DNA of 64,000 nt from Parvibaculum sp. (GTDB lineage Bacteria > Pseudomonadota > Alphaproteobacteria > Parvibaculales > Parvibaculaceae), in contig JAEPQD010000001.1 of assembly GCA_017642695.1 (NCBI GenBank), positions 248,001 to 312,000 of the forward strand, given 5' to 3'. Below the pieces are notes generated by a model that saw nothing but the letters and a program-made list of their open reading frames with translations, was not told the DNA's origin and made no database searches. How positions within the stretch are numbered: the stretch's first letter is position 1; the number at the start of each line of letters is the position of its first letter. The position numbers and the translations under genes were made by a program. Shown one piece after another: positions 47,097 to 60,257 of this stretch.

Positions 47097-47144
47097 AAGG
47101 CGGCGGCTTTAAGAGTGCCGGATTGCCGCGGAATCCGCCGCCTT
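47097..47144 (-). other. Second hairpin between the atp operon and the ferritin-like gene
   Basis: A ten-base perfect stem AAGGCGGCGG/CCGCCGCCTT encloses 28 bases, followed on the minus strand by TTTCGCG. With the hairpin at 47155-47189 it makes a tandem pair after atpC, possibly a backup terminator. Confidence 0.5.
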
Positions 47145-47154
47145 CGTTCCGGAA

Positions 47155-47189
47155 ACGAAAGGGCGGCACTCCCGTTCCGGAGGCCGCCC
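47155..47189 (-). terminator. Terminator of the atpHAGDC operon
   Basis: On the minus strand GGGCGGC..GCCGCCC with an inner CTCC/GGAG stem is followed by TTTCGTTT, 27 bases after the atpC stop. Confidence 0.75.
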
Positions 47190-47215
47190 TTGCGGAATTC
47201 ATCGTAAACAGAGCG

Positions 47216-47614
47216 TCAGATCGCCTGACGCAGCTGCTTCAGGTGATCGAGCTTCTCCTGGGCTGCCTGCCGCTTGGCGTCGGTCTTGGCATCCGCCACA
47301 TCTTCCTCGGCATTGCCGATCTCCCGGTCGAGAGCCGCCGTGTCGAGCTCCGCAAGCGGGACCGTGTGCTCGGCAAGGATGGTGAGGCCCGCAGGCGTCA
47401 CTTCCGCGAAGCCGCCACGCACGAAGTAGCGCCGCTGCGGCTGGCCCTGCACGTCGACGTCGATGACGCCGGGGCGCAGCGTCGACATGACCGGCGCATG
47501 GCCGCCCATGATCCCCATGTCGCCTTCGGCACCCGGGAGCACCACCATGTCGACTTCCTCCGAAAGGAGGAGCCGCTCTGGCGATACGAGGTCGAAACTC
47601 AGCTTCTCAGCCAT
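47216..47614 (-). CDS. atpC: ATP synthase F1 epsilon subunit
   Basis: A 132-residue epsilon subunit: LSFDLVSPERLLLSEEVDMVVLPGAEGDMGIMGGHAPVM is the beta-sandwich part and the C-terminal helices end DHLKQLRQAI. It couples rotation in the central stalk and inhibits ATP hydrolysis. Twelve bases separate it from atpD. Confidence 0.97.
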   Translation of the reverse strand: MAEKLSFDLVSPERLLLSEEVDMVVLPGAEGDMGIMGGHAPVMSTLRPGVIDVDVQGQPQRRYFVRGGFAEVTPAGLTILAEHTVPLAELDTAALDREIGNAEEDVADAKTDAKRQAAQEKLDHLKQLRQAI

Positions 47615-47626
47615 GTAGCTCTATCC

Positions 47627-49983
<2,357 letters not shown>

Positions 49984-50026
49984 TCGCCTTTACCTGTGCT
50001 TGGTCCTGCAGTCTCGTCCGTAAGGA

Positions 50027-51555
<1,529 letters not shown>

Positions 51556-51556
<1 letters not shown>

Positions 51557-52113
51557 CAGGAAGCCTCTTTCATGGCAATCTTGAGCGAATTGAGTTTGGT
51601 ACGGAGCGAGGAGTCGATCATTCGGCTGCCGACCTTGACGACGAGCCCGCCGAGGAGCCCGGCATCGACCTTGGTATTGATCATGACATCGCGCCCCGTG
51701 GCGGATTTGAGCGCCGCCTTGAGGCTTTCGACCTGCTGATCGCCGAGCGGATGCGCCGACGTCACATCGGCCGTTATCTCGCCGCGCTTCGCCGCGAGGA
51801 TCGAGGTGTAGGCCGAAATCATTTCCGGCAGCACAAACAGCCGACGGTTGCGAATGACGAGACCGCAGAAATTCTTCACGAGGGCCGAAACGCCCGCCTT
51901 GTCGAGAACGGCGGTAAGGGCACGGCCCTGCTCGGCGGCACTGAAAACCGGGCTGCGGACGAGGCGCTTGAGGTCTTCGCTCTCGTTCAGCATGGCATTG
52001 ATGGACGCCAGATCGGCGGCTACGGCATCGAGCGCGGACTGTTCGTCGGCAAGCTCGAAAAGAGCCGTCGCATAACGGCCGGCCACGCCAGAGACGGGAT
52101 GATCAGATGACAC
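51556..52113 (-). CDS. atpH: ATP synthase F1 delta subunit
   Basis: A 185-residue delta subunit (peripheral stalk connector): [20 protein letters not shown] at the N-terminus and [27 protein letters not shown] at the C-terminus. The start is GTG 52113. As in most alphaproteobacteria this operon has only F1 genes; F0 genes must be elsewhere. Confidence 0.97.
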
Positions 52114-52363
52114 GTGCGGCGCTCGCCTGTGCTTTTCGTGGAAACCAGCGCGGCGGCTCTGGAGCCTCGCGCCAATTATTTGAAATCATTAGCTAATTTT
52201 GGCCTCAGAGGGCGCTGGAACAGACCCCGCCCCCGAGGCCGCGCGTTAGGTAACACATGGTCTGCCCACGCGCAACATGCCGGACCCCGAAAAGCCCCGC
52301 ACTGCGGCATTTTGGGTCGACCGCAATGCCGGAATGGTACCTGCCGTAGCGTCAGCGTGAGCG

Positions 52364-52388
52364 GCCGGTAATCAAAACCGCTACCGGC
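52364..52388 (-). other. Stem-loop just after priA
   Basis: A seven-base stem GCCGGTA/TACCGGC with an A/T-rich loop, four bases after the priA stop on the minus strand. No T-run follows, so termination is only possible. The rest of the 279-base gap 52114-52392 holds no gene I can support; it should hold the atp promoter, which I could not place. Confidence 0.4.
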
Positions 52389-52392
52389 TTCA

Positions 52393-54603
52393 TTACATGA
52401 AGCTGTAGGGGTCGATATCAACCGAGACACGGACAGCGTTCGGTATCTTCATGCCGTCCAGCCAGGCGTGGATAAAGGCCTGGACGTTGACGCTCCGGCC
52501 CGCCTTAACGAGGAAGCGCAGCCGCGTCCGGCCCCTCAGGAGCGCCAGAGGAGCCGGTGCAGGGCCGAGGACGGAAACATCCTCCGCCCGGGGCACAAGG
52601 CGGGCCATTTCGCGTGCAACGCGCTGCGCGAGACCGGCGTCGGGCGCGGACACCACCACCCCGACGAGACGACCGTATGGCGGCAAGGCCACCCGCTCGC
52701 GCGCCGCCGCCTCGCGGGCGAGAAACTCGTCGCGCTTGCCCGAAACGAGCGCCCGCATGACGCCATGCTCAGGCATCCAGGACTGGAGAAAGACTCGGCC
52801 CGGCCGCTCCGCCCGGCCCGCGCGCCCCGCCACCTGCTGCAGGAGCTGGAAGGTCCGCTCGCCCGCCCTGAGATCTCCGTTCTCGAGGCCGAGATCGGCA
52901 TCGACCACGCCGACCAGGGTGAGCCAGGGAAAATGATGTCCCTTGGCGACGATCTGCGTACCGATGACGATGTCCACCTCGCGCCCCTCGATAGCGGCAA
53001 AGACGGCTTCATGCGCGGACGGTCCGCGCAGATTGTCGCTCGAGACGACGGCGACCCGTGCTTCCGGAAACAGTTCGGCGACTTCCTCGGCGATCCGCTC
53101 CACGCCGGGTCCACAGGCGACAAGCGCGTCCTCCGCGCCGCAGGATGGACACGCCCTCGGCACAGGCGCCGAATAGCCGCAATGATGACAGGCGAGTTCG
53201 CGGCGGAAGCGATGCTCGACGAGCCAGGCAGAACATTGCGGACATTCGATGCGATGCCCGCAGGTGCGGCAGAGCGTGAGCGGCGCATAGCCTCGCCGGT
53301 TGAGGAAAAGCATCGACTGCTCGCCCGCCTCGAGTGCCCTGGCGATTTCCGTAACCAGCACGGGCGATAGCCAGCGTCCGCGTTCGGGCGGGTTGCTGCG
53401 CATGTCGATGGCAGTGACCTCCGGCAGCACGGCGACACCGTGGCGCGCGTGGAGACGCACGGCCTCGTACCTTCCCTGTTCGGCATTCACAACAGTTTCG
53501 AGCGACGGCGTCGCGGAACTCAGCACGATCGGGAACTTGCCGAGCGAGGCACGCACCACCGCCATATCGCGTGCGTGATAGGCAACGCCGTCTTCCTGCT
53601 TGAAAGCGGCATCGTGTTCTTCGTCGACTACAATGAGACCGAGATCGGGAAATGGCAGAAAGAGCGCGGAACGCGCACCGACAACGACCGGCACACGTCC
53701 TTCCGCAACGCCACGCCAGACACGGCGGCGTTCGCGCGTCGCGAGATCGGAATGCCATTCCGCCGGGCGGCAGCCAAACCGCTTTTCGAAGCGTTCGAGG
53801 AACTGGCTTGTCAACGCGATCTCCGGCAACAGGACGAGAACCTGCTTTCCCTGCGTGAGCGCGGCGGCAACCGCTTCGAAATAGACTTCCGTCTTGCCCG
53901 AGCCGGTAACGCCGTCGAGCAGCACAACCGCGAAGTGCGCTGCATCGACATGCGCGCGAAGACGCGCAGCGGCTTCCGCTTGCTCTGCAGAAAGGATGAC
54001 TCCCTGCGCATCCGGGTTGGGATTCGGGAAAGGCGCCTCGGTCGGAATGTCGACGGGCAGGAACGTCCCGGCATCGACAAGCCCACGCACAACACTGTCC
54101 GAGACACCGGCTTCTTCAGCGAGTTCGCGAACGGTGCGCGCAAAACCATCGCCCGCCGCTTCAATTGCGCGGGTACGGGCGGGCGTCATGCGTGACGGCC
54201 GAACATCTCCAAGCCGGTAGGCAGTGCGCAGGCGCGGCGGCTCCAGCGCGCCGGGAGCCCGGATCGCGAGCCTGAGCACCGAGCCCGCGGGCGAAACCGT
54301 GTAACCGGCGACCCAGTCGACGAGGCGCCGCAGCACCTCCGGCATGGGCGGCACGTCGATGACTTCAATAATCGCCTTGAGCCGATTGTGGCCGACTTCG
54401 CCGGAGCCGGCACCCCAGACGACACCAATCAACTCCTGGGACCCGAGCGGCACGACGACGTAATCCCCCGCGCGCACCGCCATGCCGGCGGGCACCTTGT
54501 AGTCATAAGGCTTTGGCAGGGCGAGCGGAATGAGGACGCTGACCGTATCCGAAACGATCGCATCGTCTGATGCCGCCGGGGCTGTGGATATTTCGGAAGC
54601 CAT
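52393..54603 (-). CDS. priA: Primosomal helicase PriA
   Basis: A 736-residue superfamily 2 helicase that restarts stalled replication forks. The N-terminal DNA-binding part (VSVLIPLALPKPYDYKVP) is followed by the helicase core with GVTGSGKTEVY, DEEHDAAFKQ, and two zinc clusters CRTCGHRIECPQC and CHHCG..CPSCG, then IGTQIVAKGHHFPWLTLV and VAGRAGRAERPG. ATG at 54603; the upstream open frame is unsupported. Confidence 0.96.
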   Translation of the reverse strand: MASEISTAPAASDDAIVSDTVSVLIPLALPKPYDYKVPAGMAVRAGDYVVVPLGSQELIGVVWGAGSGEVGHNRLKAIIEVIDVPPMPEVLRRLVDWVAGYTVSPAGSVLRLAIRAPGALEPPRLRTAYRLGDVRPSRMTPARTRAIEAAGDGFARTVRELAEEAGVSDSVVRGLVDAGTFLPVDIPTEAPFPNPNPDAQGVILSAEQAEAAARLRAHVDAAHFAVVLLDGVTGSGKTEVYFEAVAAALTQGKQVLVLLPEIALTSQFLERFEKRFGCRPAEWHSDLATRERRRVWRGVAEGRVPVVVGARSALFLPFPDLGLIVVDEEHDAAFKQEDGVAYHARDMAVVRASLGKFPIVLSSATPSLETVVNAEQGRYEAVRLHARHGVAVLPEVTAIDMRSNPPERGRWLSPVLVTEIARALEAGEQSMLFLNRRGYAPLTLCRTCGHRIECPQCSAWLVEHRFRRELACHHCGYSAPVPRACPSCGAEDALVACGPGVERIAEEVAELFPEARVAVVSSDNLRGPSAHEAVFAAIEGREVDIVIGTQIVAKGHHFPWLTLVGVVDADLGLENGDLRAGERTFQLLQQVAGRAGRAERPGRVFLQSWMPEHGVMRALVSGKRDEFLAREAAARERVALPPYGRLVGVVVSAPDAGLAQRVAREMARLVPRAEDVSVLGPAPAPLALLRGRTRLRFLVKAGRSVNVQAFIHAWLDGMKIPNAVRVSVDIDPYSFM

Positions 54604-54801
54604 ATTGTTTCGTTCGGGCGCGGGGCCGGAGATGTTCAAATCTGAAGCGACACCGTAACGCCGTGTAAAGCAAGTGCCACGACGCCACCTTGCGCGGTTC
54701 ACCTGCACGCGGCAAAAGAAGGAAGCGTTCGGCGCCGCACTCGACTAGACTGCCGGGTGGGACATATGGCGCCAACGTAAAGATTGAAAAGACCTGCCTT
54801 C

Positions 54802-55458
54802 ATGAAATTCTTCGTAGATACCGCAGATATCGCCGAAATCCGGGAACTGGCCGATACCGGCCTGCTCGACGGCGTGACCACGAACCCGTCGCTGATCGCA
54901 AAATCCGGCCGCAACTTTCTCGAAGTCGTGGAGGAAATCTGCGGCACGGTCGAGGGACCTGTGAGTGCGGAAGTGACCGCGCTCGATTCGGAAACCATGA
55001 TCGCCGAGGGCCGCAAGCTCGCGAAGATCGCGAAGAACATTGCGGTGAAAGTGCCCTTGACCTGGGACGGGCTGAAGACCTGCAAGGTTCTGACCGGCGA
55101 AGGTACGATGGTAAACGTGACGCTCTGCTTCTCCGCGAACCAGGCGCTCCTCGCCGCAAAAGCCGGCGCGACTTTCATCTCACCCTTCATTGGCCGTCTC
55201 GACGACATCAATCTCGATGGCATGGAACTGATTCACGAAATCCGGGAAATTTACGACAATTACCCGGCGCTCGAGACCGAGATTCTCGCCGCATCGATTC
55301 GCAACGCGAACCATGTGAAGGACGCCGCACTGGCGGGCGCGGATGTCGCGACCGTGCCGCCGGCGGTATTGAAGGGGCTTGCGGCCCATCCTCTGACCGA
55401 AAAGGGCCTTGAAATGTTCCTTTCGGATTGGAAAAAGACCGGCCAGAAAATACTTTAG
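54802..55458 (+). CDS. fsa: Transaldolase / fructose-6-phosphate aldolase family protein
   Basis: A 218-residue small transaldolase-fold enzyme. The Schiff-base Lys83 is in [12 protein letters not shown] and the N-terminus [34 protein letters not shown] is canonical. Members act as transaldolases or cleave fructose-6-phosphate; sequence alone does not separate these. The ATG at 54802 is used; six extra codons exist upstream. DUF484 follows after 27 bases. Confidence 0.93.
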   Translation: MKFFVDTADIAEIRELADTGLLDGVTTNPSLIAKSGRNFLEVVEEICGTVEGPVSAEVTALDSETMIAEGRKLAKIAKNIAVKVPLTWDGLKTCKVLTGEGTMVNVTLCFSANQALLAAKAGATFISPFIGRLDDINLDGMELIHEIREIYDNYPALETEILAASIRNANHVKDAALAGADVATVPPAVLKGLAAHPLTEKGLEMFLSDWKKTGQKIL

Positions 55459-55485
55459 AAACGTATTTCGGGGGATGCTGCTGCC

Positions 55486-56223
55486 ATGAGCCAGCAAAAC
55501 GACAGCACTGAGGCGAAGCGGATCGAGGACGCGGCAACCGCGCCCTCCGCCGACGAGGTGAAATCCTATCTGCGTCAGCATCCCGAACTCGTCGCCAACG
55601 ACGCGGAGCTTCTCTCCTCGCTCGTTCCACCGTCGCAATCGACGGGCCGCAACGTGCTCGACATGCAGCATTTCATGATAGGCCGCCTGCAGAACCAGGT
55701 TCGCATGCTGCGCGACATCCAGTCCGATCTGATCGAGGCGTCGTCGCTGAACAGCATCGCGCGCGAACAGGTTCACGCCGCCGCGCTGAAGCTGCTCGAT
55801 GCGCGTTCCTTCGAACATCTGATCGAATACACGACCTCGCCGGACGGTCTTGCCCGCGTGCTCGGCATTCGCGCCGCGACGATCTGCATCGAAACGGCGA
55901 ACGGCGTTTCCGGCATCGGCATCCGCGGCGTGCGCGTGCTGGAACCCGGCGGCGTCGACCGCATCATCGGCCCTGGCGAACGCTGCCGCCTCGCAGCCCA
56001 TGTGCGTGGCAGCCGCGGCCTCTACGGCCATCTCGCCGAAGACGTGCATTCCGAAGCGCTCGTCCGGCTCGATATTTCGCGCGGCTCCCCACCCGGCCTT
56101 CTGGCGCTGGGCGGCTTCGACCCCGAGCAGTTCCATCCCGACCAGGCAGTCGACCTGCTGGAATTCCTCGCCAATATCGTAGAGCGCTGCGTGCGCCAAT
56201 GGCTCGACCTGCCGCCCGCCTGA
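55486..56223 (+). CDS. DUF484 family protein
   Basis: A 245-residue soluble protein. The N-terminal helical part, DEVKSYLRQHPELVANDAELLSSLVPP, is the DUF484 start, followed by a coiled coil and a GAF-like domain (about 100-235, GLLALGGFDPEQFHPDQAVDLLEFLANIVERCV). DUF484 genes lie next to xerC in many proteobacteria, as here, with a 25-base overlap; function is unknown. Confidence 0.9.
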   Translation: MSQQNDSTEAKRIEDAATAPSADEVKSYLRQHPELVANDAELLSSLVPPSQSTGRNVLDMQHFMIGRLQNQVRMLRDIQSDLIEASSLNSIAREQVHAAALKLLDARSFEHLIEYTTSPDGLARVLGIRAATICIETANGVSGIGIRGVRVLEPGGVDRIIGPGERCRLAAHVRGSRGLYGHLAEDVHSEALVRLDISRGSPPGLLALGGFDPEQFHPDQAVDLLEFLANIVERCVRQWLDLPPA

Positions 56224-57179
56224 ACGCCGGCGCGCCCGCGCCGGACGACGCCGCGAGAACGGTTCCCGCGAGTGACGACGCGCGAAAAGAAATCCGCAAC
56301 TGGTATGCGCATCTGATGAGCGAACGCCGCATGAGCGAGGCGACGCTTGTCAATTATCACCGCGACATCACCCGCTTCTTCGAATTCCTTGTGGATCATC
56401 TTGGTGGTCCTGCCGATCTCGACGCGCTCGCGAAACTTCAGACACGTGACTTTCGCGCCTTTGTGAGCAGACGCCGCAAGGACGGGCTGCAGAGCCGCTC
56501 TCTTGCCCGCATGCTCTCAAGCGTGCGCTCTCTCTTTCGCTATCTCGACCGCACGCATGTGCTGTCCAATGCCGCCGCAACGGCGCTGCGTTCACCAAAG
56601 CTGCCGCACTCGCTGCCGAAACCGCTGACGGTGAGCGGCGCCTCCGAAATGCTGGAAGAGGCGAACCTGGCGCAAGGCGAACCCTGGAAGGGCGCCCGCG
56701 ACCTCGCCGTTCTGACGCTGCTCTACGGCTGCGGCCTGCGTGTATCGGAAGCACTCGCGCTCGACAGACACGAGGCGCCGCTGAAGGAGACGCTGCGCAT
56801 CACCGGCAAGGGCAACAAGGAACGCATCGTGCCGGTCCTGCCCGCCGCACGCGAGGCGGTCGAGGTCTATCTGAAGCTCTGCCCCTATGGACTTGCAAAG
56901 GACGATCCGCTTTTCGTCGGCGGCCGCGGCAAGCGGCTCGGTCAGCGCCAGGTGCGCGGCGCGATGACCAACCTGCGCCGGCGGCTCGGTCTTCCGGAGA
57001 CGGCGACACCGCACGCACTCCGCCACAGCTTCGCAACGCATCTGCTGGCGGGCGGCGGCGACCTTCGCGCGATTCAGGAACTGCTCGGCCATGCAAGCCT
57101 CTCGACCACGCAGATGTATACGGAAGTCGACGCGGCGAGATTGCTGGAGGTTTACGACAAGGCGCAACGCAAGCGCTGA
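56199..57179 (+). CDS. xerC: Tyrosine recombinase XerC
   Basis: A 326-residue tyrosine recombinase that resolves chromosome dimers with XerD. An N-terminal SAM-like domain (about 30-125) precedes the catalytic domain with Arg in YGCGLRVSEAL, Lys in GKGNKER, HALRHSF, and the GHASLSTTQMYTEV end with nucleophilic Tyr. It overlaps DUF484 by 25 bases and is followed by 367 bases without a gene. Confidence 0.95.
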   Translation: MARPAARLNAGAPAPDDAARTVPASDDARKEIRNWYAHLMSERRMSEATLVNYHRDITRFFEFLVDHLGGPADLDALAKLQTRDFRAFVSRRRKDGLQSRSLARMLSSVRSLFRYLDRTHVLSNAAATALRSPKLPHSLPKPLTVSGASEMLEEANLAQGEPWKGARDLAVLTLLYGCGLRVSEALALDRHEAPLKETLRITGKGNKERIVPVLPAAREAVEVYLKLCPYGLAKDDPLFVGGRGKRLGQRQVRGAMTNLRRRLGLPETATPHALRHSFATHLLAGGGDLRAIQELLGHASLSTTQMYTEVDAARLLEVYDKAQRKR

Positions 57180-57546
57180 CAGCGCCGCCGAGCCATGGCT
57201 CGCAGAGGGGAGCAAATGGAGGGGACGCGGAGCAGGTCCGGTCGCGATCCTTGGTTGTTTGTGTGAGCGGCCGAAGCTGCTCCGCGCGCGATGTTTTTGC
57301 CCCGATGCCCTCTGCCACCCAACAGCTTCAGGCGTCTTCGCACAACGTGAAAGAGGCCGTCTTGCCGAGCGGATCCTAGTGTCCGCGCCCTTCCTGCATC
57401 GGGAGCCCCGGGGCGCCGGGATGCGTTACCTTCCCGGCGGCGCAGGCACCGCCCGGCTCTCCCGCACCGGACGCTCCGGATGCGCCCCTCCGGTGAGAAC
57501 CGGTCCCACAAAGATGGGGGCGCATGAAGCGAGGGGGATAAGTTTT
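57180..57546. other. Intergenic region between xerC and lpdA
   Basis: 367 bases with no gene I can support. Convergent transcription from xerC and lpdA ends here. Several short GC-rich inverted repeats are present (for example GTCCGG...CCGGAC types around 57455-57485), but no clear terminator with T-run; TTTTTT at 57543-57548 lies at the very edge of lpdA. Confidence 0.5.
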
Positions 57547-58938
57547 TTACATATGGATGGGAAGACCGGTGACGGCGAGCGCGGCTTCCTTGATCGCTTC
57601 CGACATGGTCGGGTGCGCGATGCACATGCGCGCGACATCTTCCGAACTCGACGAGAACTCCATCGCCGTGACGGCCTGAGCGATCATCTCGCCCGCGCCG
57701 ACGCCGATGATGTGAACGCCGAGAATCCTGTCCGTCTTCTTGTCGGCAAGAATCTTGACGAAACCTTCGGTGGTCTTGTTCGCCTTGGCACGGCCGTTCG
57801 CGGTGAACGGGAACTTGCCGGCATTGTACTCGATGCCCGCATCCTTCAACTGCTCTTCGGTCCTGCCGACGCTCGCCACTTCCGGCGAGGTATAGACGAC
57901 ACCTGGAATGACGTCGTAATTGACCGCGCCGTAATGGCCCGCAAGACGCTCGGCGAGCGCGACGCCTTCTTCCATCGCCTTGTGCGCCAGCATCGGTCCG
58001 GCAATGCAGTCGCCGATCGCATAGATGCCGTCGACATTCGTCTTGAAGGATGGATCGACCTCGATACGGCCGCGCTTGTCGGTTTTCACGCCCGCCTTGT
58101 CGAGGCCAAGCCCTTCCGTATAGGCGACCCGGCCAATGGAGACGAGGACAACGTCGGCATCGAGCGTTTCGGCGTCGCCGCCCTTGGCGGGTTCAACGGT
58201 GACCTTGAGTCCCGACTTCTGCTTCTCGACCTTCGTCACTTTCGTTCCGAGCTTGAAGGAGAAACCCTGCTTCTTCAGCGTGCGGGTGAAGGTCTTCACG
58301 ACTTCGCCGTCCATGCCGGGCAGGATGTTGTCGAGGAATTCGACCACGGTGACTTCCGCGCCAAGGCGGCCCCAGACCGAACCGAGCTCGAGCCCGATCA
58401 CACCGCCACCGATCACGAGAAGCTTGCCAGGCACCTTGTCGAGCGCGATGGCGCCGGTCGAGGAAACGACGGTCTTCTCGTCAATCTCGACGCCCGGAAG
58501 CTGTGCGACGTCGGAGCCCGTCGCGATCACGATATTCTTCGCTTCAAGCGTCCGCTCGCCAACCTTGACCTTGCCGGGTGCGGCAATGCTGCCCTCGCCC
58601 TTCACCCACTCGATCTTGTTCTTCTTGAAGAGGAACTCGACGCCCTTGGTGTTGCCGTCGACCGCCTCGTCCTTGAAGGCGAGGAACTGCTTGATGTTGA
58701 GCTTCGGTTTGCTGACCTCGATACCCATGCCCTCGAAGCTGGATCCCGCTTCGTGAAAAAGCTCGGACGCATGAAGCAGTGCCTTTGACGGGATGCAGCC
58801 GACATTGAGACAGGTGCCGCCAAGCCGGTCGCGCTTCTCGACCACGGCGACCTTGAGCCCGAGCTGCGCCGCCTTGATCGCGCATTCATAGCCGCCGGGG
58901 CCTGCACCGATCACCACGAGGTCGAACGCATCTGCCAT
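57547..58938 (-). CDS. lpdA: Dihydrolipoyl dehydrogenase (E3)
   Basis: A 463-residue FAD enzyme. The redox disulfide is in [16 protein letters not shown] motif [14 protein letters not shown] motif [12 protein letters not shown], and the C-terminal [11 protein letters not shown] and [14 protein letters not shown] (active-site His-Glu) are canonical. It reoxidises the lipoyl groups of 2-oxoglutarate dehydrogenase, whose E2 gene lies just upstream. Confidence 0.98.
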   Translation of the reverse strand: MADAFDLVVIGAGPGGYECAIKAAQLGLKVAVVEKRDRLGGTCLNVGCIPSKALLHASELFHEAGSSFEGMGIEVSKPKLNIKQFLAFKDEAVDGNTKGVEFLFKKNKIEWVKGEGSIAAPGKVKVGERTLEAKNIVIATGSDVAQLPGVEIDEKTVVSSTGAIALDKVPGKLLVIGGGVIGLELGSVWGRLGAEVTVVEFLDNILPGMDGEVVKTFTRTLKKQGFSFKLGTKVTKVEKQKSGLKVTVEPAKGGDAETLDADVVLVSIGRVAYTEGLGLDKAGVKTDKRGRIEVDPSFKTNVDGIYAIGDCIAGPMLAHKAMEEGVALAERLAGHYGAVNYDVIPGVVYTSPEVASVGRTEEQLKDAGIEYNAGKFPFTANGRAKANKTTEGFVKILADKKTDRILGVHIIGVGAGEMIAQAVTAMEFSSSSEDVARMCIAHPTMSEAIKEAALAVTGLPIHM

Positions 58939-58977
58939 TGAACTACCTTCCGGTCTTGCCTGCCGAGAAACGAATAC

Positions 58978-60219
58978 TCAGAGATCGAGCAGCAGGCGCT
59001 GCGGGTCTTCCAGCGATTCCTTCACGCGTACGAGGAAGGTCACCGCTTCCTTGCCGTCCACGATCCGATGATCGTAGGAGAGCGCGAGATACATCATCGG
59101 CCGGATTTCGATCTTGCCATCGACGACCATCGGCCGTTCCTGAATCTTGTGCATGCCGAGAATACCCGACTGCGGCGCGTTCAGGATCGGGGTCGACATG
59201 AGCGAGCCGTAGACGCCGCCATTCGAGATGGTGAAGGTGCCGCCCTGCAGTTCCTCGAGCTTGAGCGCGCCGTCACGGGCACGCTTGCCGAAATCGTTGA
59301 TCGACTTCTCGACATCGGCAAGGGACATATCCTGCGCGTCTCGCAGAACCGGCACCACGAGGCCGCGATCCGTGCCGACCGCGACGCCGATATTGTAGTA
59401 GTTCTTGTAGACGAGCTCCTCGCCGTCGATCTCGGCATTGACCGCCGGGATCTCGCGCAGCGCATGGATGCAGGCCTTCACGAAGAAGCCCATGAAACCA
59501 ACGCGCACGCCATGCTTCTTCTCGAAGAGATCCTTGTATTGCGACCGGAGCGCCATGACGTTCGTGAGATCCACCTCGTTGAAGGTGGTGAGCATGGCGG
59601 CCGTGTTCTGCGCTTCCTTGAGGCGCGTCGCTATGGTCTTGCGGAGCCGCGTCATCTTCACGCGCTCCTCGCGCGCGGACTGGTCCGGTGCTTCCGGTGC
59701 CTTGACCTGCGCGGGTTGCGACGGCTTCGCTTCCGACTTGCCGGACGAAGCCGCCTGCTCGGCATCGGCCTTCGTCACACGGCCGCCCTTGCCCGTTCCC
59801 TCGACCTTGGAGACGTCGAGATCGTTCTCCTCGGCGACACGGCGCACGGCGGGCGACGGCGTGGCGTCGGCGGGCTTCGCCGGCTCCTTCGCCTCAGCCT
59901 TCTTGGATTCGTCCTTCTTCGTCTCGGGCTTTGACTCGGCCTTCTTCGGCTCTTCCTTCTTGGGCGCAGGCGCGGCGCCCTTGCCCTCGCCGATCTCGCC
60001 AAGCAGCGCTCCGACCTCGACCGTCTCGCCGTCCTTCGCGATGATTTCCGAGAGAACGCCGGCGGCGGGCGCCGGCACCTCGACCGTCACCTTGTCGGTT
60101 TCGAGCTCGACCAGCGGTTCATCAGCCGAGACGCTGTCGCCCGGTTTCTTGAACCATTGTGCGACAGTGGCCTCCGTCACCGACTCGCCCAGCGTGGGCA
60201 CGCGAATTTCCGTCGCCAT
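58978..60219 (-). CDS. sucB: 2-oxoglutarate dehydrogenase E2 (dihydrolipoyl succinyltransferase)
   Basis: A 413-residue E2. N-terminal lipoyl domain with Lys in [12 protein letters not shown], a Lys/Glu/Pro-rich linker, a peripheral subunit-binding domain ([18 protein letters not shown]), and the catalytic domain with [18 protein letters not shown] and the [13 protein letters not shown] motif (His-Asp). ATG at 60219. Succinyl transfer to CoA in the TCA cycle. sucA lies 38 bases upstream. Confidence 0.98.
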   Translation of the reverse strand: MATEIRVPTLGESVTEATVAQWFKKPGDSVSADEPLVELETDKVTVEVPAPAAGVLSEIIAKDGETVEVGALLGEIGEGKGAAPAPKKEEPKKAESKPETKKDESKKAEAKEPAKPADATPSPAVRRVAEENDLDVSKVEGTGKGGRVTKADAEQAASSGKSEAKPSQPAQVKAPEAPDQSAREERVKMTRLRKTIATRLKEAQNTAAMLTTFNEVDLTNVMALRSQYKDLFEKKHGVRVGFMGFFVKACIHALREIPAVNAEIDGEELVYKNYYNIGVAVGTDRGLVVPVLRDAQDMSLADVEKSINDFGKRARDGALKLEELQGGTFTISNGGVYGSLMSTPILNAPQSGILGMHKIQERPMVVDGKIEIRPMMYLALSYDHRIVDGKEAVTFLVRVKESLEDPQRLLLDL

Positions 60220-60257
60220 TTGGTCTCGCCTTTCCGATAGCTTCCCGCACCCGCCGG

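Noticed and set aside
57180-57625. Minus-strand 157-codon frame over the xerC-lpdA gap
   Set aside because: Runs into lpdA out of frame, has no ribosome site and an Arg/Gly/Ser-rich composition.
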